Source: F22 sp963675625 (GTDB lineage: Bacteria > Bacteroidota > Bacteroidia > Bacteroidales > Bacteroidaceae). From it: a stretch of 64,000 nucleotides of DNA. Location of the stretch: positions 310,001 through 374,000 of the forward strand of contig OY776497.1 in NCBI GenBank assembly GCA_963675625.1. Reading direction: 5' to 3'. This document shows positions 56,007 through 64,000 of this stretch, piece by piece (position 1 is the first letter of the stretch; every line of letters starts with the position of its first letter). The notes beneath the pieces are model-generated. The model saw only the letters and a list, made by a program, of their open reading frames with translations. It did not search any database and was not told where the DNA came from. The translations under genes and the position numbers were made by a program.

Positions 56007-56117
56007 ATACTTATCAGCATTTTAATTTTTGAACGCCGTAAATATACAAAAAACCTAGAATATTTTCTTTTCACTAAGAAATCTTTTTAATAAGAGATAC
56101 TAGAATATACTTTTACC

Positions 56118-56906
56118 TCAGATCAGTCCATATTTCACAAAAGCATGCCAAACTCCATCATCATCAACACTTCGCGTCACATCATCTGCCACTAATTTCA
56201 CGCTGTCATGAGCATTACCCATAGCTACGCCTAACCCTACATGCTTTAACATTTCTATATCATTACCGCCATCCCCAATAGCCATGCACGCTTCTAATGG
56301 AATGTTATAATGATTAATAATTTGATCAATACCTAATGCTTTTGTATTTCCTTTTCGATTAATGTCAATAAAATCAGGATGCCACCTAGTGTGGTGACAA
56401 CCAGGTATCTGAGGCATAACCTCCGATTCCTGTTGTTCATCAAAACATACAGTTAATTGATATACATCATGATTTACAACATCATCTATTGAAATATCTG
56501 GCAATGATGGAAACTCTACTAAATCCAATGTGCGATTCATAATTTCATCACGATTGGTAATATACACGTCACTCTCTGTGATTACTATAGCAGATATACC
56601 AGCTCCACGTTTCATATAATCAGTAACCAGCTTCACATCATTCTTAGGTAGTGGAGATTTAAATAAAGGCTCTTCATTATGATTATAACAAATAGAGCCA
56701 TTCATAGACACCAATCCATCAAATGGATAATTATTTAAATTATTGATAACCTTAGGTGGACGCCCTGTTGCAACAAATAGCTTAACTCCTTTAGCCCTTG
56801 CTGCATCAAGTGCACGTACGGTAGACTCAGCCATTCGATGAGTCTCGAAACTCACCATTGTACCATCTATATCCAAAAATACAGCTTGAATATCTTGCAT
56901 GTTCAT
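56118..56906 (-). CDS. Cof-type HAD hydrolase
   Basis: 262 residues. Motif I VFLDIDGTMV (nucleophile Asp), motif II TGRPP, and motif IV GDGGNDIEML are clear; the middle region is a type IIB cap. Such enzymes dephosphorylate sugar phosphates or flavin nucleotides; no substrate can be assigned. It has its own full promoter. Confidence 0.88.
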   Translation of the reverse strand: MNMQDIQAVFLDIDGTMVSFETHRMAESTVRALDAARAKGVKLFVATGRPPKVINNLNNYPFDGLVSMNGSICYNHNEEPLFKSPLPKNDVKLVTDYMKRGAGISAIVITESDVYITNRDEIMNRTLDLVEFPSLPDISIDDVVNHDVYQLTVCFDEQQESEVMPQIPGCHHTRWHPDFIDINRKGNTKALGIDQIINHYNIPLEACMAIGDGGNDIEMLKHVGLGVAMGNAHDSVKLVADDVTRSVDDDGVWHAFVKYGLI

Positions 56907-56950
56907 TTATTTTTACCTTTCTGAAAAACCATGTTTTCAATTAAACCACA

Positions 56951-56980
56951 CAAAGATACTCAGAATCTCCTAGAAGCCAA
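56951..56980 (-). promoter_or_regulatory. promoter of the HAD gene
   Basis: On the minus strand, TTG (56980-56978), a 19-base spacer and TATCTTTG (56958-56951). The leader is about 40 bases. Confidence 0.72.
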
Positions 56981-57056
56981 TCATACAATAATAAAATATA
57001 TCTTTTAATAGAATAAAATAGGTTTCTCATCCCAACAACTTCCGCAAGAAATTAAA

Positions 57057-58349
57057 TTACTGATGATATCCCACAATATTTCCAGATATTTGCAATAGGT
57101 CTGTTTCTGTTGATATCAAATTGTATAAAGCCTCTACATGCGAAGCAACTGCATTTAAATACGTGTTTTGAACATCTCGAAAATTAAAAGAATTAATCGC
57201 ACCTTGATCATATTTCTGACGAGAAATTTCTAGATTTAACTTAGCAGTTTTAATTTGTTCTTCTGCAAGCTTATACACCTCTTTGTTTACCTCATAATTT
57301 GCATAATAAGTCAACAATTGGTTTTGTAATGAATGCTTCATTTGATCTAATTCTACTTGCGCTGACTTCTCATTAATTTTTGCAATAGTAACAGCCCTTT
57401 GGCGTGTTCCTCCGTTGAAAATAGTCCATGCTAATGAAAATCCAACATATGTATCTGTTGATTGCGTATCGACATTAGGAGTACTACTAGAATAGCGACG
57501 TGAATTATCATTATAACGAACTCCACCATTTATTTTTAAAGTAGGATAATAATCACTACGAGCAGCACGAGTATTTAACGCCATTATTCGCTGGTTGAGA
57601 TATTGCAATTTTAATGTCTTATTGCTACTCTCCATTGCCGCCTGTAAGTCTGCTAAATTATATTCCGACATCGGAGCTACAAGCTCTGTCGTCAAAGTCC
57701 AAATAATAGGATCTTTGATACCCAAAATATAATTCAATGAGCGCAAGGAGTTTTCATATGTTGTTTTTTGACGCAGATACTTCGAGTAATCTGACAAATA
57801 TGACGTTTTATATTGCAAATAATCATATGATGTAGATGCTCCAATATCTTTGCTCCTAGCCTCTCTATCCATACGGTCTTTAGATAAATTACTCATAGAC
57901 AAATAAGCATCACGCAATTCTCTTTCTTGCAGCACTTTAAAGTATGCTAATACAATATCTTGTACAGTTGTTTCAACAAGTAACGCAGTATTACCAGAAG
58001 ACTGTTCTTCTAGTTCTTCATATTTCTTTTTGCTAATTTGAGCTTTAAAACCATCAAAAAGAGTCCAATTAAGAGTTACTTGGGGAGTGAAATTCCAATT
58101 TTTATAATCATCATCGTCATTATAATTTTTAGTTTGAGTACCAGCCACATTTAGCGTCAGTGTCGGCATCAATGAAGTATTCCCCCATGTGTTGTTTATT
58201 TCGCTTATTCGCTGATCGTTTCGCTGTACAATTAGAGAATAATTATTTTTAAGTCCCATACTGATAGCATCTGAAAGAGTCAGATTATTCTGCGCCCATC
58301 CCTCCGTTCCTACTAAAAGCATAATACAAGACAATATAATCTTTTTCAT
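57057..58349 (-). CDS. TolC-family outer membrane efflux protein
   Basis: 430 residues. A signal peptide (ending GWAQ) is followed by two OEP repeats with long helices (about 30-210 and 225-430), typical of TolC-like proteins; the internal NYSLIV and YDQGAINSFNFRDVQ motifs are characteristic. It forms the outer-membrane exit duct for the RND pump upstream (47-base gap). Confidence 0.9.
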   Translation of the reverse strand: MKKIILSCIMLLVGTEGWAQNNLTLSDAISMGLKNNYSLIVQRNDQRISEINNTWGNTSLMPTLTLNVAGTQTKNYNDDDDYKNWNFTPQVTLNWTLFDGFKAQISKKKYEELEEQSSGNTALLVETTVQDIVLAYFKVLQERELRDAYLSMSNLSKDRMDREARSKDIGASTSYDYLQYKTSYLSDYSKYLRQKTTYENSLRSLNYILGIKDPIIWTLTTELVAPMSEYNLADLQAAMESSNKTLKLQYLNQRIMALNTRAARSDYYPTLKINGGVRYNDNSRRYSSSTPNVDTQSTDTYVGFSLAWTIFNGGTRQRAVTIAKINEKSAQVELDQMKHSLQNQLLTYYANYEVNKEVYKLAEEQIKTAKLNLEISRQKYDQGAINSFNFRDVQNTYLNAVASHVEALYNLISTETDLLQISGNIVGYHQ

Positions 58350-58396
58350 ATATCTATTATTATAGAATCAATTTGTTTATTATTCACCAAAATCAA

Positions 58397-61300
58397 TTAC
58401 TCATGATAAGGGTTTTCTTCAATCTCTTTTGCCATATTCATCTCCAATGCTTGGTCAATCTTCAAATACTTTATAGCAGGTTCTATTGATTCACGAGTCG
58501 CCTCTTCATCTTTGCAAACATGCTTATGCCAGAAATACAACACACTATTATTTAGTGCCAATAACACAGGCAATAATATTAATATAAAAAATGTTCCAAA
58601 TAAGATACCATACGCCAAAGCAATAGACATCGGTACAAGCATAGCTGCATCAGGATTATTTTCCAAAATCAGTGGCATCAAACCAGCAACAGTAGTTATT
58701 GTTGTCAACAATATTGGACGAAAACGAGAAATTCCCGCCTCAACAATCGCATCATAAACACAAAGACCACGTTCTATATTCTGATTAAATCGAGCCATAA
58801 AGACAATAGCATCATTGATAACCACACCAGAAAGAGCCACCATCCCCCAAAGCGTCATCATAGACAGAGGTTTTCCATGAATTCCATGTCCCCAGATCGC
58901 ACCAATTATCCCCAATGGAATCATACTAATAACCATCAGACCTTGATTATAGGATTTGAAGTAAACAACAACAATAAGAATAATAATCACAAAAGCAATA
59001 CCGAAATACAAAAACAAACTTGACATTTGTTCATTAGTATCTTTTGATTGTCCTTGATGTTGAAATTGCACACTATCATGACGTGCTAGAATACCTGGTA
59101 AAATTTCCTTCTCTATATAATTTAATAAAACTGGTACAGACTTAGTTTTATCTTTTTGATAGGCTTCCACTAATATTTCACGCTGCCCATTGTAATGGTT
59201 GATTTTACTTAAACTGCGTGCAGTAGATATTTCAGCCAAAGTACCAAGTGGAAAGTCTCCAGAAGTAGTATGTATCGTCATTTTTTCTAGCTGACCAATA
59301 TTCATACGCTGACTTTTGGCATACCGTACATACACCCAAATCTCATCTTTCCCTTGTTGAATACGTTGAGCTAATCCACCATAAAAAGCTGTACGAACCT
59401 GTTGTAACAAAGATGAAGTGGTACACCCCAGTGCATAAGCCTGTGGTTTCAAAGTAAGTCGTAATTCTTGACTACCCACTTGGCTATTATCTGAGACATT
59501 GAACAAAGCTGGCATTTTCTTTAATTCAGATGACAGCTCTTCTCTAGCCGCTTCTAATTCATTCTCGTCATATCCCAAAAGACTTATAGATACTGGTGCT
59601 CCAAATCTATTAGAAGCCCCAACAGTAAACTTATACGCTTCAGGTATTTCTCCGACTTCTTGAGCAATAGCACGTTTCAAATACTGATCCGTAATACTTG
59701 GGCTCCATTCTGTAGAGCTACTTAAGAACACGCGAATTTGAGCAGCATGTGTTCCACTTTCAGACCCACTAAATGATGATCCCATTCGTATTTGCACCGA
59801 AGTTACATAAGGAGTTTTATCCCCTGTCTTTTCTAAAGTTTTCTGATTGACAGCCCAGATAGCATCACTGACTTCAAAGATTTTTTCACGAGTGACGTCT
59901 TCACTCACACCTGGTTTAAGAGCTAAATCAACAGTAAATGTATCTGATGGAGTTTGAGGAAAAAATGTGTAAGTAATGATGTTACTTGCTACAAGCCCAA
60001 AAGTCAATACAACAAGAGAAATCACACTAATCAACGTCAACACCTTATGACGCAAAACACCCTTCAGAAGTGGCTTGTACCAAGATTGTTTTACATAATT
60101 AATACCCGCATCCAAATATCCACGAATCCTTCCATAAAATGATTTTGCATCTGGATGACTAAGCACCTTTGGATTGGCTAAGTGCCCTGGCAATACAAAT
60201 ACAGCTTCAAACAAAGATACAACCAAACAAATAATAACGACGTAAGCCATATCATGCATCATTTCCATATTACCCTCAATAAAGAGTATAGGCATAAAAG
60301 CTACAATAGTTGTTGCCACAGAAGAAAATACTGCAGGTAATACTTCCATAGTACCCTCAATAGCCGCTCGCCGAGGTGATTTCCCCATCTCGAAGTGTGT
60401 AAAAATATTTTCACCAATAACGACCCCGTCATCTACCAGAATACCAATAATCAGAATCATACCAAAAAGGCTCACCAGATTTAATGTGATTCCATGCATC
60501 TGTGCGATGATAAACATGCCTAAAAATGCAGATGGTATCCCCCATGCGACCCATAAAGAAAGACGGAAATTCAACAATAGAGACAACATCAATACCACCA
60601 AGAATACCCCAATAATCCCATTATTAATCAAAATATCCAACTGCCCATTAATACGATCAAGAAAATCCATCTTAACATGCATTGCATACCCATTATTCTT
60701 AGCATTAAAAGACTCAATATAGCGATTAACATAATTAGAGATATCCTCCAAGTCTTCGGTAGCCAAACGACGTACAACAAAAGTAACCGCAGGTTTCTTA
60801 TCAATATAACTCACCGATGGATCTTCAGGAATCTGCATACGTACCGCTGCCACATCCTTCACCCGTATAATACTACCATCCGTATTGGCACGAACAACGA
60901 TTTGTTTGATATCCTCAGGCTTCACGCTTCTTTTACGAGCAATGACTTTTATTTGTTCGCGTGGATTGCGTACAGTACCACCACTAACATCGATATTGTT
61001 ACTTGATATAGCTGTTTTAATATCGCTTAAGCTCAAACCATAACGACTTAATTGCGTTTCACTAGCTTCTACTACCAGTTCCAATTTAGAAGGCAATCCT
61101 CGTACATCCACCTGTGACAATTTACCAGAAGCTAGGAAATCATCCTCTATACGATTGGCCATCTCATTCAACTTCAACGGATCCTCATCGGCAGTAGAAT
61201 ACAATGCCACAAACATAGCCATATCAGTAGCACGGCCTTTAGACACAATAGGGCGTTCGGCAGCAGAAGGGAAGTTGGATATACCATCAACAGCATTCTT

Positions 61301-61627
61301 TACATCACTCAACAGTTCATCCATATCATAACCATTCATTGCAGTTATAGTTACCGAAGCACTGTTTTCACGAGATTGAGAAGAGAACTCTTTGATCCCC
61401 ACAATTCCACGAATACTATTCTCAATAAGCGATGTTACCCCTTCATCCATCTCTTTTGGAGTTGCTCCAGGATAACTCACACTCACAGAGATTGTCTTAG
61501 ACTCAATTAAGGGAAATGTAGCCTTCTTCATTTGGCCTAAGGAAATCAATCCTAACAACAACAGAACTACAATGGCAGTTGTACCATAGAAGGGATATTT
61601 GACAAATAGGGTTAATATTTTCTTCAT
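58397..61627 (-). CDS. RND-family efflux permease (HAE1 type)
   Basis: 1076 residues with 12 membrane segments and two large periplasmic loops. The TM4 proton-relay pair Asp-Asp is in IIGILVDDGVVIGEN, and a second conserved region is GVVINDAIVFM. This fits the hydrophobe/amphiphile (AcrB-like) subfamily rather than heavy-metal pumps. It likely exports drugs, bile acids or detergents; the substrate is unknown. It lies 24 bases after the adaptor gene. Confidence 0.92.
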   Translation of the reverse strand: MKKILTLFVKYPFYGTTAIVVLLLLGLISLGQMKKATFPLIESKTISVSVSYPGATPKEMDEGVTSLIENSIRGIVGIKEFSSQSRENSASVTITAMNGYDMDELLSDVKNAVDGISNFPSAAERPIVSKGRATDMAMFVALYSTADEDPLKLNEMANRIEDDFLASGKLSQVDVRGLPSKLELVVEASETQLSRYGLSLSDIKTAISSNNIDVSGGTVRNPREQIKVIARKRSVKPEDIKQIVVRANTDGSIIRVKDVAAVRMQIPEDPSVSYIDKKPAVTFVVRRLATEDLEDISNYVNRYIESFNAKNNGYAMHVKMDFLDRINGQLDILINNGIIGVFLVVLMLSLLLNFRLSLWVAWGIPSAFLGMFIIAQMHGITLNLVSLFGMILIIGILVDDGVVIGENIFTHFEMGKSPRRAAIEGTMEVLPAVFSSVATTIVAFMPILFIEGNMEMMHDMAYVVIICLVVSLFEAVFVLPGHLANPKVLSHPDAKSFYGRIRGYLDAGINYVKQSWYKPLLKGVLRHKVLTLISVISLVVLTFGLVASNIITYTFFPQTPSDTFTVDLALKPGVSEDVTREKIFEVSDAIWAVNQKTLEKTGDKTPYVTSVQIRMGSSFSGSESGTHAAQIRVFLSSSTEWSPSITDQYLKRAIAQEVGEIPEAYKFTVGASNRFGAPVSISLLGYDENELEAAREELSSELKKMPALFNVSDNSQVGSQELRLTLKPQAYALGCTTSSLLQQVRTAFYGGLAQRIQQGKDEIWVYVRYAKSQRMNIGQLEKMTIHTTSGDFPLGTLAEISTARSLSKINHYNGQREILVEAYQKDKTKSVPVLLNYIEKEILPGILARHDSVQFQHQGQSKDTNEQMSSLFLYFGIAFVIIILIVVVYFKSYNQGLMVISMIPLGIIGAIWGHGIHGKPLSMMTLWGMVALSGVVINDAIVFMARFNQNIERGLCVYDAIVEAGISRFRPILLTTITTVAGLMPLILENNPDAAMLVPMSIALAYGILFGTFFILILLPVLLALNNSVLYFWHKHVCKDEEATRESIEPAIKYLKIDQALEMNMAKEIEENPYHE

Positions 61628-61651
61628 TATATTTACAATCTATTGAAGTGA

Positions 61652-62797
61652 TTATTTGCGAGATTTATACTCAATTGTAGAGTCGATACTGGCTACTGAC
61701 TCTACCACAACAGGAAGTAACGTATCCATTTTTGCAATTAAGTATGTATCTGCCATCTGACGTACCACCTCAATATCATGAAGTTCTAATTTCCCATTAT
61801 TTAGTTGGTACACTTGATTTGAGCCAACTAAAGCTTCACGAGGAATAAGCAATCCCGTTAATTTTTTACCGGGGAAAGACACATCGACATATTCACCCTG
61901 CAATAAGTGTATATTTTGCCCAGCAACAGGACGTAAATAGGTATTAATACTTTGCGTATCTTCATCTACGCTACCACCAATACGAGTAACCTTTGCTTCA
62001 ATATTTTGACCAGATGCAGTTGTGAGGACAGCCTGATCTCCTACTTTTATCCAAGCATAATCCAATGTCTGAATAGGTACTACCACTTCTAGTTGATCTG
62101 TACGAATCACACTGGCTACCGTTGTCCCAGTATTTGCCATATCTCCCACCTGCTTTGCGGCAGTAACAATACTCCCTGAGAACAAAGCATGCACAGTATA
62201 TTTTTCAAGATTGATTTCAGCTTGTTTTAAATTGTAGTAAGATGTCAATACATTTTGCGAAGCCATAAAGATACGTTCTTTATTACTCTTACATTCAGGA
62301 AGCATTGGTAATGGCTTTTCTAAATCAATTTGTGAAAAGAAAGTATTCCATTTTTGAAACTCTGAAGGAAAATCAACACTTATATCTGGTAACACCATGG
62401 CCAATGTTTGCATGAAACTACTTTTACTGGCTTTTAATTGCGCTACAACATCCTCACTATAAATTCGAAACAACACATCACCTTTACGAAAAGTTGCCCC
62501 ATCTTTTAAAACAATATTACCTGCTAATATTCTTCCTGACACTTCAGCTGCCACATCTATATTTGCCAAGGAATTGACACGCCCATGATACAAAGCATCT
62601 GTCTCTACAGTAGTTGTAATGGGCTTAGTGGTTTTAACAAAAAGTGATGCCGTCTTACTTTGATTGCGACGTGGGTCCTTTTTCCCATTAAGCATAATTG
62701 CTGTAGCCCCAAAAGCGACAACGATTATTGCTATCCCTATAAACCCATAAACAAACTTTTTCATCATCTTATTACTGAATTTTAGATTAGTATTCAT
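61652..62797 (-). CDS. RND periplasmic adaptor (membrane fusion protein)
   Basis: 381 residues; ATGs at 62797, 62767 and 62764 are possible, and the first is used here. An N-terminal membrane anchor (about 12-33) precedes the biotinyl-lipoyl half NIDVAAEVSGRILAGNIVLKDGATFRKGDVLF and its partner YTVHALFSGSIVTAAKQVGDMANTG, with a coiled-coil hairpin between them. It links the RND pump to the TolC protein. First gene of the three-gene efflux operon. Confidence 0.9.
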   Translation of the reverse strand: MNTNLKFSNKMMKKFVYGFIGIAIIVVAFGATAIMLNGKKDPRRNQSKTASLFVKTTKPITTTVETDALYHGRVNSLANIDVAAEVSGRILAGNIVLKDGATFRKGDVLFRIYSEDVVAQLKASKSSFMQTLAMVLPDISVDFPSEFQKWNTFFSQIDLEKPLPMLPECKSNKERIFMASQNVLTSYYNLKQAEINLEKYTVHALFSGSIVTAAKQVGDMANTGTTVASVIRTDQLEVVVPIQTLDYAWIKVGDQAVLTTASGQNIEAKVTRIGGSVDEDTQSINTYLRPVAGQNIHLLQGEYVDVSFPGKKLTGLLIPREALVGSNQVYQLNNGKLELHDIEVVRQMADTYLIAKMDTLLPVVVESVASIDSTIEYKSRK

Positions 62798-62860
62798 TGT
62801 TCTGATGCTAAGATAGCTATAATACCAAAAGGTTTATTCTATGAAGCATATTATTATAGA

Positions 62861-62904
62861 AAAAGTGCGATTCAAGCAGATTTTATCAGCTTAACCGCAC
62901 TTTT
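62861..62904 (-). terminator. terminator after ppdK
   Basis: AAAAGTGCG pairs with CGCACTTTT around an inner AAGC/GCTT pair; T's follow on the minus strand, 20 bases after the ppdK stop and before the efflux operon. Confidence 0.8.
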
Positions 62905-62923
62905 AAGGAATGTATTACATATA

Positions 62924-64000
62924 CTAATCACAATAGACAACTTGGGCCTCTTCAATCGCAGCTTGAGCAGCTGCAAGCCTTGCCACTGGCACTCTAAAAG
63001 GAGAACAACTCACATAATTAAGTCCTACTTGATGACAAAACTTCACCGAACTAGGCTCACCTCCATGTTCTCCACAGATCCCACATTTTAAATCGTGTCG
63101 TTGAGCGCGTCCATTTTCAGTAGCCATACGAACTAATTGCCCTACCCCATTTTGATCCAACACTTGGAAGGGATCCACTTTTAAAATTTTCTTCTCTAGA
63201 TACACGGGTAAAAAACTAGCGATATCATCTCGACTATATCCAAATGTCATTTGAGTCAAATCATTCGTTCCAAACGAGAAGAACTCAGCAGAAGAAGCTA
63301 TTTTAGCTGCTGTGAGAGCTGCACGAGGAATTTCAATCATTGTACCCACTTTATAATCAATAGTATCACCAACCTCTTCAAACAACTGATTGGCTGTACG
63401 TCTAATAACAGTTTCCTGTTCTTTAAACTCGTATAAGATACCAGTTAGCGGTACCATAATTTCAGGGTGAGTGTCCACACCTTCCATTTTCAACTCGAGT
63501 GCCGCACCTATAATAGCTCGTGTCTGCATTTCTGTAATTTCAGGATAGGTATTTCCCAAACGACAGCCACGATGCCCTAGCATAGGGTTATGTTCCATCA
63601 AAGACTCAACGCGCTGTTGGATATATTGCAAAGAAACACCCATTGTTTCTGCCATTTCTTTTTGTCCCTTTTCATCATGTGGTACAAATTCATGCAAAGG
63701 GGGATCAAGTAAACGAACTGTCACAGGGCAGCCATCCATCACTCGGAAAATGCCTTTAAAATCTTCTTTTTGATAAGGAAGAATCTTAGCCAAAGCCTTT
63801 TCACGTCCAGCTGCATCTTCAGCAAGAATCATCTCACGCATCGCCTTAATCTTTTCGCCTTCAAAAAACATGTGTTCCGTACGACAAAGACCGATACCAA
63901 CAGCACCAAAATTTCGTGCCACTTGTGCATCGTGGGGAGTATCAGCATTGGTACGTACCACAAGACGCGCATATTTATCAGACAACTCCATTAGTTTAGC
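62924..64000 (-). CDS. ppdK: pyruvate phosphate dikinase, C-terminal part (5' end outside window)
   Basis: The frame is open to the right edge (codons for A-K-L precede the Met at 63991), so the ATP-grasp and phosphohistidine domains lie beyond the window. The visible 358 residues are the PEP-utilising barrel: TNADTPHDAQVARNFGAVGIGLCRTEHMF, RLLDPPLHEFVP, GHRGCRLG, FGTNDLTQM and the catalytic cysteine in KCGICGEHGGEPSSV. It interconverts pyruvate and phosphoenolpyruvate using ATP/Pi to AMP/PPi. Related PEP synthase is excluded by the RLLDPPLHEF motif. Confidence 0.95.
   Translation of the reverse strand, partial: AKLMELSDKYARLVVRTNADTPHDAQVARNFGAVGIGLCRTEHMFFEGEKIKAMREMILAEDAAGREKALAKILPYQKEDFKGIFRVMDGCPVTVRLLDPPLHEFVPHDEKGQKEMAETMGVSLQYIQQRVESLMEHNPMLGHRGCRLGNTYPEITEMQTRAIIGAALELKMEGVDTHPEIMVPLTGILYEFKEQETVIRRTANQLFEEVGDTIDYKVGTMIEIPRAALTAAKIASSAEFFSFGTNDLTQMTFGYSRDDIASFLPVYLEKKILKVDPFQVLDQNGVGQLVRMATENGRAQRHDLKCGICGEHGGEPSSVKFCHQVGLNYVSCSPFRVPVARLAAAQAAIEEAQVVYCD

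Overview
The window is typical of the Bacteroidota, order Bacteroidales. It is AT-rich by eye. Many genes are preceded by the Bacteroidota sigma promoter form TTTG-N19/20-TAnnTTTG. Gene content also fits: a GH97 alpha-glucosidase, a Bat aerotolerance operon, a BtuG-type surface B12 lipoprotein, SDR-type threonine dehydrogenase with kbl, and an rpmB-rpmG-DUF4295 cluster. I cannot name the species. There is no phage, insertion sequence, CRISPR array or tRNA gene that I can support. Most of the window is chromosomal core sequence.

Layout. 1-5.5 kb: the start of a membrane LTA-synthase-like sulfatase-fold gene running off the left edge, a stand-alone SusB-like GH97 enzyme, a hotdog thioesterase, and a divergent peroxiredoxin/ABM-monooxygenase pair. 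5.7-7.8 kb: a small membrane protein, a lipoprotein and ssrA (tmRNA), whose tag reads GETNFAYAA. 7.8-13 kb: a minus-strand unit tdh, DUF4348-like lipoprotein, murB and an MBL hydrolase, divergent from kbl; Tdh and Kbl together convert threonine to glycine and acetyl-CoA. 13-19.8 kb: a complete vitamin B12 uptake operon (btuB-btuG-btuF-btuC-btuD) behind a promoter and a cobalamin riboswitch.

19.8-26.1 kb: an unrecognised membrane-anchored protein and an alpha-glucan unit (GH133 debranching enzyme, glycosyltransferase, GH57). 26.3-31.6 kb: marC, a Crp/Fnr regulator, a periplasmic-binding-domain histidine kinase and gdhA. 31.7-38.7 kb: an M24 aminopeptidase, miaA, a lipid kinase, kdsA and a large M16 protease. 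A gene-free gap follows with four exact-period 23-bp repeats, then an NmrA-like SDR.

40.2-49.0 kb: the Bat operon (moxR, DUF58, a membrane accessory protein, batA, a batB-batC fusion, batD, batE). 49.2-53.9 kb: ftsY, rimO and a LysM-like membrane protein, preceded by rpmB-rpmG-DUF4295. 53.9-64 kb: a GH20 hexosaminidase, a HAD phosphatase, an RND efflux trio, and the C-terminal part of pyruvate phosphate dikinase running off the right edge.

Promoter positions helped settle several starts: peroxiredoxin at 4968 and the histidine kinase at 29964, both downstream of longer open frames. I found no clearly new multi-gene system. The most unusual items are the tmRNA tag ending, the 23-bp tandem repeats, the BatB-BatC fusion with a buried signal-like segment, the B12 operon details, and a possible leaderless start at the Crp-family gene.
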